NCBI RefSeq assembly: GCF_000316625.1
Contig: NC_019676.1
Coordinates: forward strand, 5,908,501-5,972,500
Length of the DNA: 64,000 nucleotides
DNA from: Nostoc sp. PCC 7107
GTDB lineage: Bacteria; Cyanobacteriota; Cyanobacteriia; Cyanobacteriales; Nostocaceae
Reading direction: 5' to 3'
The position numbers and the translations under genes are program-made. Every line of letters starts with the position of its first letter. Within the stretch, counting starts at the first letter, position 1. The notes below the pieces were generated by a model. It worked only from the letters and a program-made list of their open reading frames with translations. It was not told where the DNA came from and did not search any database. Positions 35,928 to 45,096 of this stretch are shown here, piece by piece.

Positions 35928-36758
35928 ATGGTTAACATCCGTAAGCTAATTAATCAAATTGCGATCGCTGAATCTGAGTTGTACACTACCCAATTTCTCG
36001 CGCCATGTGTCAAAGGTGGACGAGTTCGCACGCGGGTAGCGGGAATGGTTTACACCTTCATCCCCAAGCCAAGTAAATTTGAAGGTTGGGGTATTTTTCA
36101 GGCGGTGGATGTAAAGGCAGCAAGGGTTTTGGAAGAAGCAGACTTACCCCAGATTGGGGAATATTTGCAACACTTTCCCCAAATTCGGCTGCGGTTAGTA
36201 CATCAATTGCAAAGACAAACTTGGTTAGGATATCCCATCAATGAAGCAGATATGCGTCAACGGTTACAAGTGGTGAAACCGATCGCAGTTCATTTAGTAA
36301 CAGATGGTGTTGTTTTTGACCAAATCATCGCTCGGTGGAATGGACAATCATGCTGGTTTGAAGAGATTGATCGCCGCACCGATCCGATAATTGTGGAAAT
36401 TCTGCAATCTGCTGTGAAGCAACGCATTCCAGTTGAGGAATTGCAGTTTAAAGATTTGACTCCAGAAATTCGCACTGTGTATGAGTTAGTAACTAAGCAA
36501 ATTGATGGCTTTACTCAACCTCAGCAAGATGAAAAGCGACTAAAGAAAGCATTGCAGATGGGTGGTGGTGAATTAAACCAATTCAACGATCGCGGTGATT
36601 ATTGGACAGTCGATTGGACAACTGCGGATGGTGTGCGTCACAGCAGTGCGATCGCAAAATCTGATTTGACTGTAATTAGTTCTGGTATTTGCTTGAGTGG
36701 ACGCGATCGCGATTTCGATTTGCAATCTTTAGTTGCTGTCATGGAACAACAATCATAA
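35928..36758 (+). CDS. Conserved hypothetical protein paired with an E1-like gene
   Basis: A 276-residue soluble protein, MVNIRKLINQIAIAESELY at the start. Blocks that look conserved are FLAPCVKGGRVRTRVAGMVY near the N-terminus (with one Cys), FEGWGIFQ, and SGICLSGRDRDFDL near the C-terminus (with another Cys). I do not recognise the family. It is followed, about 210 bases downstream on the same strand, by the E1/ThiF-like gene, and lies in the Ro60-like locus, so it could be a partner, substrate or E2-like factor; the fold is not evident and none of these is shown. Confidence 0.7.
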   Translation: MVNIRKLINQIAIAESELYTTQFLAPCVKGGRVRTRVAGMVYTFIPKPSKFEGWGIFQAVDVKAARVLEEADLPQIGEYLQHFPQIRLRLVHQLQRQTWLGYPINEADMRQRLQVVKPIAVHLVTDGVVFDQIIARWNGQSCWFEEIDRRTDPIIVEILQSAVKQRIPVEELQFKDLTPEIRTVYELVTKQIDGFTQPQQDEKRLKKALQMGGGELNQFNDRGDYWTVDWTTADGVRHSSAIAKSDLTVISSGICLSGRDRDFDLQSLVAVMEQQS

Positions 36759-36955
36759 GTCAAAAGTAAAAAGTTAAAAGTAAAAAGAGAATAATTTTAG
36801 TGATTCATATTTATTAGGACTTACGCAAAAAAACTCTCAAACTCTCATTTCTCTGTGAACTCTGCGTCTCTGTGGTTCGATTTTCCGTAGGCTGTGCGTA
36901 CATCCTATTTATTTTTACTTCTTACTTTTGCCTTTTTATTTTTTACTTTTAACTT
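36759..36955. repeat. Degenerate intergenic repeats
   Basis: Repeated AAAAGTAAAAAG-like units (36762-36792), the common Nostoc string TCTGCGTCTCTGTGG (near 36862) and TTTTTACTTCTTACTTTT-like units form an imperfect inverted pair around the gap before the E1-like gene. Confidence 0.6.
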
Positions 36956-36969
36956 GGAGCCAAGCAATA

Positions 36970-37608
36970 ATGAGTATTTTTTTCCACGAACAGCTTTATC
37001 GCAGCAATGCTGTCATGACAAAGCTCAAGAATTATCCTGTAACAATTTGCGGCGCAGGTGCATTAGGCGCTAACATTGCTGAGAACTTAGCTCGGTCTGG
37101 GTTTGATCAACTGACGGTGATTGATCGCGATCGCATTGAAGAACGTAACCTTTCGACTCAGCCTTACTACCGTGCTGATGTGGGCGCATTTAAAGCAAAA
37201 ATCTTGGCGAACAATTTATACCGCGCAATTGGGACTAAAGTTGATGCGAAAACAAAGGAGTTGACATCAGCAAATACTCCTCAACTACTCAAAAATAGCC
37301 AGCTAATTATCGATGTCTTTGACAACAGCATCGCACGTCAAGCAGTGAAAGATTACGCTGATCAATTTCAGATTCCTTGTATTCACGCTGGGTTAGCCGC
37401 TGATTATGCAGAAATTATTTGGAATGACGGTTATCGCGTCCCTTCTGATGTGAATGATGATGTCTGCGACTATCCACTGGCGCGAAACTTGGTGATGTTA
37501 ACTGTGGCTGTTACTTGTGAGGCCATCGTTTCATTTATTGCTACAGCACAACAGCGTAACTTCACGATCACTTTGAAGGATTTAACTGTTAAACTGCTGT
37601 ATTTTTGA
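36970..37608 (+). CDS. E1/ThiF/MoeB-like adenylating enzyme
   Basis: A protein of about 212 residues with the ThiF/E1 Rossmann fold. The ATP loop is ICGAGALGANIAENLARSGF (about 26-45), the segment DRDRIEERNLSTQPYY (about 54-69) carries the Arg/Asn residues typical of E1-like adenylation, and IIDVFDNSIARQAVKDY supplies the conserved Asp. It lacks the CxxC zinc motifs; a candidate catalytic Cys is in NDDVCDYP or VTCEAIV. In the family such enzymes activate the C-terminal Gly of a ubiquitin-like or sulphur-carrier protein. The start at 36970 is chosen because TTGGAGCC precedes it. The likely substrate is the 66-residue protein at 30964. Confidence 0.85.
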   Translation: MSIFFHEQLYRSNAVMTKLKNYPVTICGAGALGANIAENLARSGFDQLTVIDRDRIEERNLSTQPYYRADVGAFKAKILANNLYRAIGTKVDAKTKELTSANTPQLLKNSQLIIDVFDNSIARQAVKDYADQFQIPCIHAGLAADYAEIIWNDGYRVPSDVNDDVCDYPLARNLVMLTVAVTCEAIVSFIATAQQRNFTITLKDLTVKLLYF

Positions 37609-37824
37609 ACTCAGAAACCACAATAAACTCTCAATAAATTGTATGAAAAAGGGAAAGCCATAACTTTCCCTGAACTATGAAGTTCCTACTAAACTCCCAT
37701 ATTTAGTAGCAATAGCTTTTAGCTTATTCAGTTGCTTCTTAAGATTATTCAAGTCGTTTACCAAAAAAAACATACTAAAGTCACAATTGTATTCATTACT
37801 TTAGTCACGAAAATTGTGATTCTC

Positions 37825-37862
37825 AGATACCCAACCTCTTTATTTTAAGAAGTCGGGTATCT
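37825..37862 (-). terminator. CCCAAC.../GTCGGG palindrome after the porin gene
   Basis: AGATACCC and GGGTATCT arms flank AAGAAGT-type inner arms, with two mismatches against the family consensus. It lies 15 bases after the porin stop codon. Confidence 0.7.
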
Positions 37863-37877
37863 TGATTTATGAATGAT

Positions 37878-39575
37878 TTAGAAGGTGAATGTGGTTCGGA
37901 TTGTCCCAATCACAATGTCATCGTTGTCGTTATTATGGTCTGGTGCAGTTAACCAGATGACTCCTGGAGTGATGCTGATGTTATCGCTCAGTTTATATTG
38001 GTAGAAACCTTCTATATGCAGTGAAGTATCAGGATCTGTACCAATAGTATTTCTTAAACCAGTACTAGCACCTGTGACTTTTGGTTCCATCCCCACAATA
38101 ATGCCACCAACACTACCTTCTTTACCTAAATCGGGGAAGGCGAGTGTGACTGCATAGTTCCAAATGTCCAATTCACCACGAGGAATAGTACCATTATTTG
38201 TGTCAACTGCTGCTAAGGTACGCGTGTTGGTATAGCCAACCCAACCACCAAGCACGAATTTTGGACTAAGTTGGAAGGATGCTTGGAAACCGTAGGAGTT
38301 ACTGGAAATTGGTAGATTTAGTTCGTCTCCTAAAGCATCAGTCACAGCAGGATTAGCGGCCAAGGAAGTGCGTAAGTTAGCACGGTTGCTACCAGCAGTC
38401 AAGTCAGCATTATAGGAATTAACGTAGGTAAAGCCGAGGGTCAAACCTTTAGTCGGTTGGACTGTTAACTGTCCCATAGCACCATAAGCACCATTAAATA
38501 AACCATTTCCAGAGGTAGGATTATCAGGGCTGCTGGCTAGATAACCTAAACTTAATTCCAATGCGTCGTTGAACTGGTGTCTCAGACCAATTCCCGCACC
38601 AGCAACAGGATAATAAATTGGGTTACGTGTACCAAAGTTAGACAATGCACCAAAATCACCATCACCGTCAAAAAATGGGTTTACGGTGTTGGTAAAATCA
38701 TCGGCTGCACCAGCGTTGGCTTCTAGGATAACTGTGGTTTTTTCGCCTAGAGGAAAGCTATACAACAGTGCATCTATAGCCACCTCATTATTATTACCAG
38801 AACCGAAATTTTCATTATCTACAAAGCGCAAATCCCCTTCTGGTGTGAGGGTGGAAGCGGACAACGCATCTAGGTTGGTAGCTTGCAGTCGAGTTCTTAA
38901 CAGGTCTTTACCAGTAAAACTGGTGTTGAAATCAAGGCGGATTCTATCACCAAACGAAGTTCCTCTATCAAGATTATTACCATTGGCGCGATCGCCTGCA
39001 AAAAAGCTGATTGGTGCAAAAATAGCAGTACCACTGAGTTTGGTTGTGGTGGAAAACTGATTAGCTTCTAACTCACTGGTGCGGGCTTCTAAAGCATCGA
39101 CACGACCCCGTAATGTGGCTAGTTCTGCGCCAAATTCTTCTTGGAGTTTTTGTAATTTGGCTAAATCTTCTTTGGTGACTAAATCTGCTGTGGCGGTAGC
39201 TAGTAGTTCGTTGACTCTATCTAAACAAGCATTTAAACCCGCCGCAAACTCATAACGTGTGAGTGCGCGATTACCACGATATGTACTATTTGGATAACCC
39301 GCAATACAACCATAACGCTCTACTAGTGATTGCAATGCTTGGAATGCCCAATCTGTAGGTTGTACATCCGATAATTGAGACACAGAGGTCACTTGTGCCA
39401 TTACCTGTTCTTGATGAAGATTCTCAAGTATTTTACCTGGATTCACAACAACTAATGACTGATTTTTATTTTCTAATGTGGTCGATGCTTCCTCTGCAAA
39501 TGTAATAGTACTGATGGATATTACAGTGCTGCAAACCGCAGGAATAGCCAGCAAATACTGCAATTGTTTGTGCAT
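37878..39575 (-). CDS. Cyanobacterial outer-membrane porin with SLH domain (iron-uptake-porin family)
   Basis: A 565-residue outer-membrane protein. Signal peptide about 1-28; SLH domain about 66-125 (VSQLSDVQPTDWAFQALQSL and IAGYPNSTYRGNRALTRYEF) for peptidoglycan attachment; a coiled coil about 135-172; then a 16-strand-type OprB/porin barrel ending with a terminal Phe (TIRTTFTF), as outer-membrane proteins do. Homologues carry inorganic ions. It is divergent from znuA, and a Zur-type site lies in the shared region, so zinc control is possible. Confidence 0.9.
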   Translation of the reverse strand: MHKQLQYLLAIPAVCSTVISISTITFAEEASTTLENKNQSLVVVNPGKILENLHQEQVMAQVTSVSQLSDVQPTDWAFQALQSLVERYGCIAGYPNSTYRGNRALTRYEFAAGLNACLDRVNELLATATADLVTKEDLAKLQKLQEEFGAELATLRGRVDALEARTSELEANQFSTTTKLSGTAIFAPISFFAGDRANGNNLDRGTSFGDRIRLDFNTSFTGKDLLRTRLQATNLDALSASTLTPEGDLRFVDNENFGSGNNNEVAIDALLYSFPLGEKTTVILEANAGAADDFTNTVNPFFDGDGDFGALSNFGTRNPIYYPVAGAGIGLRHQFNDALELSLGYLASSPDNPTSGNGLFNGAYGAMGQLTVQPTKGLTLGFTYVNSYNADLTAGSNRANLRTSLAANPAVTDALGDELNLPISSNSYGFQASFQLSPKFVLGGWVGYTNTRTLAAVDTNNGTIPRGELDIWNYAVTLAFPDLGKEGSVGGIIVGMEPKVTGASTGLRNTIGTDPDTSLHIEGFYQYKLSDNISITPGVIWLTAPDHNNDNDDIVIGTIRTTFTF

Positions 39576-39802
39576 TTTTCCTCACACTTCTTTGTCGTCG
39601 ATAGCGCCCAAAACTGCGCTTTGTTTAATCACACTTTTAAAAAGTATTCTCAAAATATTACCAGTAGTAAGTAACTCTTTTAATAAAGCAAGTCAAGAAA
39701 TGTTTATTTCTTTCAGTAATTAGTCAGTAAAAAAAATCACAGATTAGTAAAAATCGCTGTGGCCGCCGACACAAAAATTTTCAGGGATTTATTGCATGAG
39801 AA

Positions 39803-39817
39803 TGAGAATTATTATAA
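39803..39817 (+). promoter_or_regulatory. Candidate Zur (zinc-uptake regulator) box
   Basis: TGAGAAT-T-ATTATAA is a 7-1-7 inverted repeat differing from the cyanobacterial Zur consensus TGATAATNATTATCA at two positions. It is 75 bases before the znuA start and about 230 bases before the divergent porin gene. Confidence 0.6.
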
Positions 39818-39891
39818 TATTAATTTTTAGAATAAGTATCATTGTCATAGTGGCAAAAATCAAACAATTGTCCTTTTCTCCGAGAAAGCTG

Positions 39892-40887
39892 ATGACTAGG
39901 ACTGATAAAAGACAACCCAGGGGTATTTTGTCGTTAATTTATCTGCTCACATTGCTAGTGAGTGTTAGCGGCTGTAACCAAGCAAATACTAATCCAAACA
40001 CCAGTGTTGAGAATTCACCACAGACGCAAGAGGCTTCCTCGCCATCAGCTAAAACCAAGGTCGTAACGACATTTTTACCAATGTATTTGTTGACTAAGGC
40101 TGTGGCTGGTGATGCGGCTGATGTGGAAATTTTAGTTCCTCCTGGTACAGAGGTGCATGAGTATCAAGCAACACCAGATAATGTGAAAGCGATCGCCACA
40201 GCTAATATATTAGTTAAAAATGGTTTAGGCTTAGAAGAATTTCTAGAAAGTACAGTTAAAAATGCTCAAAATCCTCAATTAGTGGAAATTGATGCAAGTA
40301 AAGGTATTAAACCTTTAAACGAAATTTCTCCAGTAGAAACTACCACAGCAGCAGAAAAAGACCACGACCACGAACATGCAGACGGAAATCCTCATGTTTG
40401 GTTAGATCCTGTTTTAGCAAAACAGCAGGTAATGAATATTCTATATGGATTAATTGCTGCTGATGCTAAAAATAAAGCTACTTATACAGCTAATGCTACG
40501 GCTTATATTCAGGAATTAGACAAGTTAAATAGTGAATTTCAACAAGCTTTGCAAAAAAGACCTAACTGCACTTTTATTACTTTTCACGATGCTTATCCAT
40601 ATTTAGCGCAGCGTTATAACCTCAAACAAGTTGCTGTGGTGGAAATTCCTGAAGATCAATTATCCCCTACCGATGTTCAAAAAGTGGTGAATACAGTCAA
40701 AAAATACAAAGTAAAAGCTTTGTTTAGTGAACCAGGTATTGATAATAAATTACTTAAAACTCTGTCGCAAGATTTAAAATTAGATTTGCAGACTCTAGAT
40801 TCTTTAGAAAAAGGTGAAAAAGACCCACAGTATTATTTCAAAGCCATGAGATTAAATTTGCAAACGCTCGAAACAGCATGTCAGTAA
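39892..40887 (+). CDS. znuA: Zinc ABC transporter substrate-binding lipoprotein (ZnuA)
   Basis: A protein of about 331 residues of the cluster A-I metal-binding family. The signal ends in a lipobox (LLVSVSGC), then TFLPMYLLTKAVAGDAADVE, PPGTEVHEYQATPDNVKAI with the first ligand His, an acidic His-rich loop (KDHDHEHADGNPHVWLDP), FHDAYPYLAQRY and FSEPGIDNKLL, giving the His/His/His/Asp-Glu metal site. The loop points to zinc. The frame is open to 39796, but that upstream part is a poor protein and overlaps the Zur box, so the ATG at 39892 is preferred. It is followed by znuC, but no permease gene. Confidence 0.92.
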   Translation: MTRTDKRQPRGILSLIYLLTLLVSVSGCNQANTNPNTSVENSPQTQEASSPSAKTKVVTTFLPMYLLTKAVAGDAADVEILVPPGTEVHEYQATPDNVKAIATANILVKNGLGLEEFLESTVKNAQNPQLVEIDASKGIKPLNEISPVETTTAAEKDHDHEHADGNPHVWLDPVLAKQQVMNILYGLIAADAKNKATYTANATAYIQELDKLNSEFQQALQKRPNCTFITFHDAYPYLAQRYNLKQVAVVEIPEDQLSPTDVQKVVNTVKKYKVKALFSEPGIDNKLLKTLSQDLKLDLQTLDSLEKGEKDPQYYFKAMRLNLQTLETACQ

Positions 40888-41000
40888 GCTAGGGAGGGAA
40901 TAGGAAACAGGAAAAAGAAAGTAGAATTTTACTTGGTTTTTTCCCAAAATCAAATATGAATCCTGTATTAAATTTTATAGTAATTTTCCAAATTTAATTT

Positions 41001-41795
41001 ATGAACTTACCTATTTTAAAAGTAGATGGATTAACTGTATATCAAGGTAGTTATTTAGCGCTACGAGATGTTTCTTTTGAATTATTTCCAGGAACAGATA
41101 CTGCCATAGTTGGGCCAAATGGTGCTGGTAAAAGTACTTTAGTCAAAGCAATTTTAGATTTATTACCGCGGAATGCTGGCACAGTCGAAATTTTTGGTTA
41201 TCCAATTACAAAACTAGGCAATTTACGTCACGGCTTGGGCTATATGCCACAAAATTTTATTTTTGATCGCAGTTTTCCTATTTCTGTGGCTGAATTAATT
41301 GGTTTGGGATGGAATAAAAAAGTCCAACAGCAAAAAGCCAAAGTGAAACATTCGTTGTTGTCTCTATCTCAACTGTGGAAACAAAACCGAGATAAAACAG
41401 CAGCAGTCACAGAAGCTTTACGGCGTACTGGAGTTTATCATCTGCGACATCAACCGATAGGAACTCTCAGCGGTGGTCAACTAAAGCGGGTGTTACTAGC
41501 TTATTGTTTAGTCATGCCTCGAAAACTTTTGGTACTAGATGAAGCCTTTGCTGGGGTTGATATGCAAGGTGCAGCCGATTTTTATGTTTTATTAAATGAG
41601 TTGAAGCAAGAAGAAGGTTGGACGATATTGCAGGTTTCCCATGATATTGATATGGTAAGTCGCCATTGCGATCGCGTTCTTTGTCTCAATCAAACTGTGG
41701 TTTGTACTGGTCAGCCAGAATTTGCTTTATCGCCAGAAAACCTTTTAGCAACTTATGGCCCAGGCTTCAGTCGTTATCACCATCATCATAATTAA
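41001..41795 (+). CDS. znuC: Zinc ABC transporter ATP-binding protein (ZnuC)
   Basis: A 264-residue ABC ATPase. Walker A is VGPNGAGKSTL (about 38-48), the signature is LSGGQLKRVLLAY, Walker B is KLLVLDEAFAGVD, and the H-loop is QVSHDID. An insertion at about 105-135 (KKVQQQKAKVKHSLL) and a C-terminal HHHH cluster are unusual. It drives uptake together with ZnuA and a membrane permease. The gene is 113 bases after znuA. The next gene is on the other strand and no znuB is visible, so the permease must be encoded elsewhere. Confidence 0.9.
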   Translation: MNLPILKVDGLTVYQGSYLALRDVSFELFPGTDTAIVGPNGAGKSTLVKAILDLLPRNAGTVEIFGYPITKLGNLRHGLGYMPQNFIFDRSFPISVAELIGLGWNKKVQQQKAKVKHSLLSLSQLWKQNRDKTAAVTEALRRTGVYHLRHQPIGTLSGGQLKRVLLAYCLVMPRKLLVLDEAFAGVDMQGAADFYVLLNELKQEEGWTILQVSHDIDMVSRHCDRVLCLNQTVVCTGQPEFALSPENLLATYGPGFSRYHHHHN

Positions 41796-41882
41796 AATGT
41801 ATATTTTATTCAAGTTTATTTAATTTTTATTATACAGAATCTAAAATTTTTAAATCTTTCTGAATAGTTAATTTCTCTATTT

Positions 41883-42644
41883 TTAACTGTGTAATTTATT
41901 TAGTAACCAAGCCACTGCACTATCAACATCTGCAACTTGTTCACCTGCTGGTACTTTTGGACGCTTCACCATAACGACCTGTAGATCCCGTTCTCTCGCA
42001 GCCATAATTTTGGCGTAAGTTGCATCACCACCACTATTTTTACTAACGATGGTATCAATGTTGTGCTGAATCAGAATTTTCCTTTCATTTTCTAAGACAA
42101 AAGGGCCGCGATCGCACAATATCATTCCCGGTGGTACCAAGGCATCTTTTCCCGGAGGATCAATCATCCGCATCAAAAACCAAATATGCTGGAGGTGGGC
42201 AAATGTGCTTAGTTCTTGCCTACCAACAGTTAAGAATACTCTTTTTGCTTGATTTTTTAAAATATCTGCGGCTGCGCTATTACTATCTACTTCAATCCAG
42301 CGATCGCCTGTCATTTTTTCCCAAGCCGGACGAATTAACATTAATCTGAGTATTTTTATTTTATTGGCCGCCGCCGCCGCGTTGTAGGATATTTGATTAG
42401 CGAAGGGATGGGTAGCATCAATTAGTATGTCAATTTTCATTTGACGCAGATATTCCACAAGTCCTTCCACACCACCAAAACCACCAATTCGCACATTCCC
42501 TGATGGAATTGATGGTTCACGGGTGCGACCAGCTAAAGATGCGATCGCTTCAATTCCATTGATATTTGCAATTCTCACACCGAGTTCCGCAGCTTCGCCA
42601 GTGCCACCCAAAATTAAAACACGTTTATACTTAGCATTCAGCAC
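41883..42644 (-). CDS. cobK: Precorrin-6A reductase (CobK/CbiJ)
   Basis: A 253-residue enzyme with the N-terminal LILGGTGEAAELGVRI loop, DATHPFANQIS (about 96) and KNSGGDATYAKIMAARERDL (about 201), which identify precorrin-6A/cobalt-precorrin-6A reductase. It uses NAD(P)H to reduce the corrin macrocycle in B12 synthesis. It lies 4 bases after the DUF1636 gene on the same strand, so the two are co-transcribed, downstream of a cobalamin riboswitch. Confidence 0.92.
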   Translation of the reverse strand: MLNAKYKRVLILGGTGEAAELGVRIANINGIEAIASLAGRTREPSIPSGNVRIGGFGGVEGLVEYLRQMKIDILIDATHPFANQISYNAAAAANKIKILRLMLIRPAWEKMTGDRWIEVDSNSAAADILKNQAKRVFLTVGRQELSTFAHLQHIWFLMRMIDPPGKDALVPPGMILCDRGPFVLENERKILIQHNIDTIVSKNSGGDATYAKIMAARERDLQVVMVKRPKVPAGEQVADVDSAVAWLLNKLHS

Positions 42645-42648
42645 TTGA

Positions 42649-43062
42649 CTACAAAGGTGGAATTTTCGCTAAAATACCCCGTTTCAATGGTTCTGGTCGT
42701 TCTGACCAAGGCAATAATCCGTTAGTTTTAGCGTAGTATTGACTAGCACATTCTATAATAGCCGCCGCACTACCATCAACATTTAAATCACCAAACAAAT
42801 AAGTTAACTTACCTTTAGCAGCAAAGGCGACAACGCAAGAACGGTTACAAGCACTCATACATTCAACAGGTTGGATCGGAAATTCATCTTGCAAATCCCA
42901 ATCTTGTGCTAGTTGCTGAATCTGGTGCAGTAATTTTTGACCGCCACTTTCACCTACACGCTTACCATCTTGCCAAACGCTGGCACAGGTTTGGCAAACA
43001 AATAAAGTATGAGAAGCGATCGCCGGCGAATTAGTCGTAATAGTAGTATGAGCAGCAGTCAT
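42649..43062 (-). CDS. DUF1636 ferredoxin-like metal-binding protein
   Basis: A 137-residue protein with a 2Fe-2S-ferredoxin-like Cys pattern: FVCQTCASVW (two Cys), VECMSACNRSCVVAF (three Cys). The family is usually found in cobalamin or cobalt-related gene clusters, and here it is the first gene behind a cobalamin riboswitch with cobK next. The role is unknown; redox help to a reductase or metal delivery are possibilities. Confidence 0.85.
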   Translation of the reverse strand: MTAAHTTITTNSPAIASHTLFVCQTCASVWQDGKRVGESGGQKLLHQIQQLAQDWDLQDEFPIQPVECMSACNRSCVVAFAAKGKLTYLFGDLNVDGSAAAIIECASQYYAKTNGLLPWSERPEPLKRGILAKIPPL

Positions 43063-43089
43063 CCGTACCTCGCAGATGTGTTGGACTTA

Positions 43090-43232
43090 TTAGTATACTT
43101 CGGCGGGCATCCTGACTTGGAAAGTTAATTTTCAGTTTTTTGTCTTTCCTTCACAGTTGCGGGACAGTGCCGGATTTCCACCGAACTTTCCCCGTTACCT
43201 TTGGTGGCTGATCTCCACCAAAACCGAATATT
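43090..43232 (-). promoter_or_regulatory. Cobalamin (B12) riboswitch
   Basis: Read on the minus strand, the leader shows the B12-box region GCCACCAAAGG..., the conserved run GTTCGGTGGAAATCCGGCAC and TGTCCCGCAACTGTGA, and ends GTCAGGATGCCCGCCGAAG. These are the core elements of the cobalamin riboswitch. It ends about 35 bases before the DUF1636 start, so it should repress DUF1636 and cobK when B12 is plentiful. Confidence 0.92.
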
Positions 43233-43340
43233 CTGTTTATTATATCATCTGCATTTTTTGGAAAAGGAATGAGTAAATCCCCATCCTGAAAATTAAGGTA
43301 TGGCTGAATAAAGGGCAATACGGTTCAGTTAAGCAGAAAA

Positions 43341-43445
43341 GTAGGTTGGGTGGAGTGATAGCGTAACCCAACATCCGAGCATACTTTGTTGGGTTACGCT
43401 TCGAGAAGCCGCGCGGAGCGTGTCTACGTTCCTCAACCCAACCTA
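43341..43445. repeat. MITE-like palindromic element of the GTTGGGT family
   Basis: A 105-base element with terminal inverted repeats GTAGGTTGGGT and ACCCAACCTAC and an inner pair around GCGTAACCCAAC / GTTGGGTTACGC. Shorter relatives occur at 11311, 16587, 19000 and 30482. An open frame through it (43240-43509, minus strand) is a by-product of the repeat. Confidence 0.7.
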
Positions 43446-43521
43446 CGCCAGAATTGGTTTTTAGTCTTAACTGAACGGTATTGGAATAAAAGGCTTGATT
43501 ATCAATCATTCATAAACAACA

Positions 43522-43554
43522 ATAACCCCGACTTTTTCCAGAAATCGGGGTTAT
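43522..43554 (-). terminator. CCCCGA...TCGGGG palindrome
   Basis: ATAACCCCGA and TCGGGGTTAT around a T/A-rich spacer, about 45 bases after the end of the secreted-protein gene on the minus strand. Family member of the six-copy set. Confidence 0.75.
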
Positions 43555-43600
43555 AAAGGCCTGTTATTTTCACAGATGAGATAGAATTGCTATGTATTAA

Positions 43601-44032
43601 TTAACGCAAAAAAGTCTTTTGTAAAGATGACAGTTGTACATCAACCGCACTGAGATAAGTATAATCGTGCAGAAATTGATTTGGTAGTTTTTTTGCTTTA
43701 ACAGCAGCTTGAACTAAATCTTTTGCATTCAAATTACCTATTTGGTGCTGAGATATCAGTGTGCTACCACTCGGAATACCTTGTGATTTGAGATTACCTT
43801 GATAAGCCAGATAAACAAGATTAAAAGGTTGTATTCCCCGGACAGTATTAACATTACTAGGAGACATATAAGAGTTAATAGCTGTAGTAATTACTTGACC
43901 GTGTGTTGTAATATTAGCTATCTTAGTATTCGCAGATGTGTTATCCGTAGGCGTTTGAGCCGTCGCAATTCCTGCGGTAAAAATCATAGAAACAATGGTA
44001 AGAAGGGAAGCTGTTAAATTTGAAAGTCTCAT
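43601..44032 (-). CDS. Exported hypothetical protein
   Basis: A 143-residue protein with a signal peptide (about 1-25, LTASLLTIVSMIFTAGIATA). The mature part has a possible helical bundle (LNAKDLVQAAVKAKKLPNQF near the end) and the motif VNTVRGIQPFNLVYLAYQG. I do not recognise the family. It has no close operon partner. Confidence 0.7.
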   Translation of the reverse strand: MRLSNLTASLLTIVSMIFTAGIATAQTPTDNTSANTKIANITTHGQVITTAINSYMSPSNVNTVRGIQPFNLVYLAYQGNLKSQGIPSGSTLISQHQIGNLNAKDLVQAAVKAKKLPNQFLHDYTYLSAVDVQLSSLQKTFLR

Positions 44033-44313
44033 AAGTTTATAATCCCGTTAGATTTAAAAGTTAGAATAAGTACTCACTAGTACTGACATTTATGTTTGAT
44101 AACTTCAGACCTGCTGTACTTAGTTCAGATGAAGATATAATTGTGAAATATAACTACAGTTGGGGTTTCCTAAATTCCGGAAAAAGTTGATCAAAATATA
44201 CTGAATATCAAAATTGATGAAAAATCTGGCTGTGAGTTTTGTGCGTTCCTATTTGCTATGGTTAGCGATCGCTGTATTCATGCTGTGACAATATGCGATC
44301 GCCTATATAAATT

Positions 44314-45096
44314 TTAGCAGGTTACGACACGCTTTTTTAAAGCTAATTCCACGCGATCGCCGGGTTGAGATTCCAGCACCTGAGTTGTCAGATTATTTTT
44401 CTCAAGGGAAGCACGCAAATCTTCATCTGTACCCACAGCCTTTAAAAAATTCACCATTAACCCTTCATAGATTGCATCTGCTTTTGCCGCTGTAGGTAAG
44501 ATAAATTGCGGTTCCAACCATTTAGAGACTTCCAAAGCGCTGTTTGTACCGCGAATAATTGCCCCAACTAATGGCAATGCCAAATCAACTGTTGGCGTAA
44601 CTATGACATCAACAGGTGCAAATTGTTTGAGTTGTGGTGAATGATAGCCATGTGGCTCATAGTAGAGCGTGAAATTAGTGGCTAATTCTTTCAGCAGATA
44701 ACTATTTTCTGTCAAAGTAGGGCCAATGGGAGAACCTGGCAAAGCCCTAATTTCTACTTGATTATTTAAAGTAAAACTTTCACCATGCTCTAAACAGGTG
44801 ACAGAAGTGTAACCTAGCTCCTGAACAACTTTGGCAGCGTTAGGAGAAGCCACTACAGGAATTTTGCGGTCAAGTTGCTTCAATGTTGGCAGATGTGCAT
44901 GGTCTGGCAAACCTTGAGACAACAATATCAAGTCGATATCTTCTGAAATTAATCTTTCTTGTTTGAGAGAAGCTTTGAACAGCCAATCTAAGCCAAAACT
45001 TAACTCGCCAACTAACCAAGGGTCAACTAGTATGCTTTGACCACCAATTTCCATCAACCAACTATTGTTGTCTAACCAAGTTAAATACATAACCAA
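44314..45096 (-). CDS. MBL-fold metallohydrolase-like protein with degenerate metal motif
   Basis: A 260-residue protein of the UlaG-like metallo-beta-lactamase fold (WLDNNSWLMEIGGQSILVDPW at the N-terminus, cut here to WLDNNSWLMEIGGQSIL). The usual HxHxDH motif reads SQGLPDHAHLPTL, so the first two His are replaced while Asp and His remain. Further ligands (EPHGYH, near 135) are partly present. It may use a single metal or be inactive. It is common in cyanobacteria and plants as an uncharacterised protein. It stands alone. Confidence 0.82.
   Translation of the reverse strand: MVMYLTWLDNNSWLMEIGGQSILVDPWLVGELSFGLDWLFKASLKQERLISEDIDLILLSQGLPDHAHLPTLKQLDRKIPVVASPNAAKVVQELGYTSVTCLEHGESFTLNNQVEIRALPGSPIGPTLTENSYLLKELATNFTLYYEPHGYHSPQLKQFAPVDVIVTPTVDLALPLVGAIIRGTNSALEVSKWLEPQFILPTAAKADAIYEGLMVNFLKAVGTDEDLRASLEKNNLTTQVLESQPGDRVELALKKRVVTC

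Noticed and set aside
36928-36969. Extended N-terminus of the E1-like protein from 36928
   Set aside because: The added residues come from an intergenic repeat tract, and TTGGAGCC supports the ATG at 36970.
39796-39891. Extended N-terminus of ZnuA from 39796
   Set aside because: It overlaps the Zur-like box and places an odd hydrophobic segment before the normal lipoprotein signal.
43240-43509. 89-codon minus-strand open frame
   Set aside because: Runs through the MITE-like GTTGGGT palindrome; the sequence is explained by the repeat.
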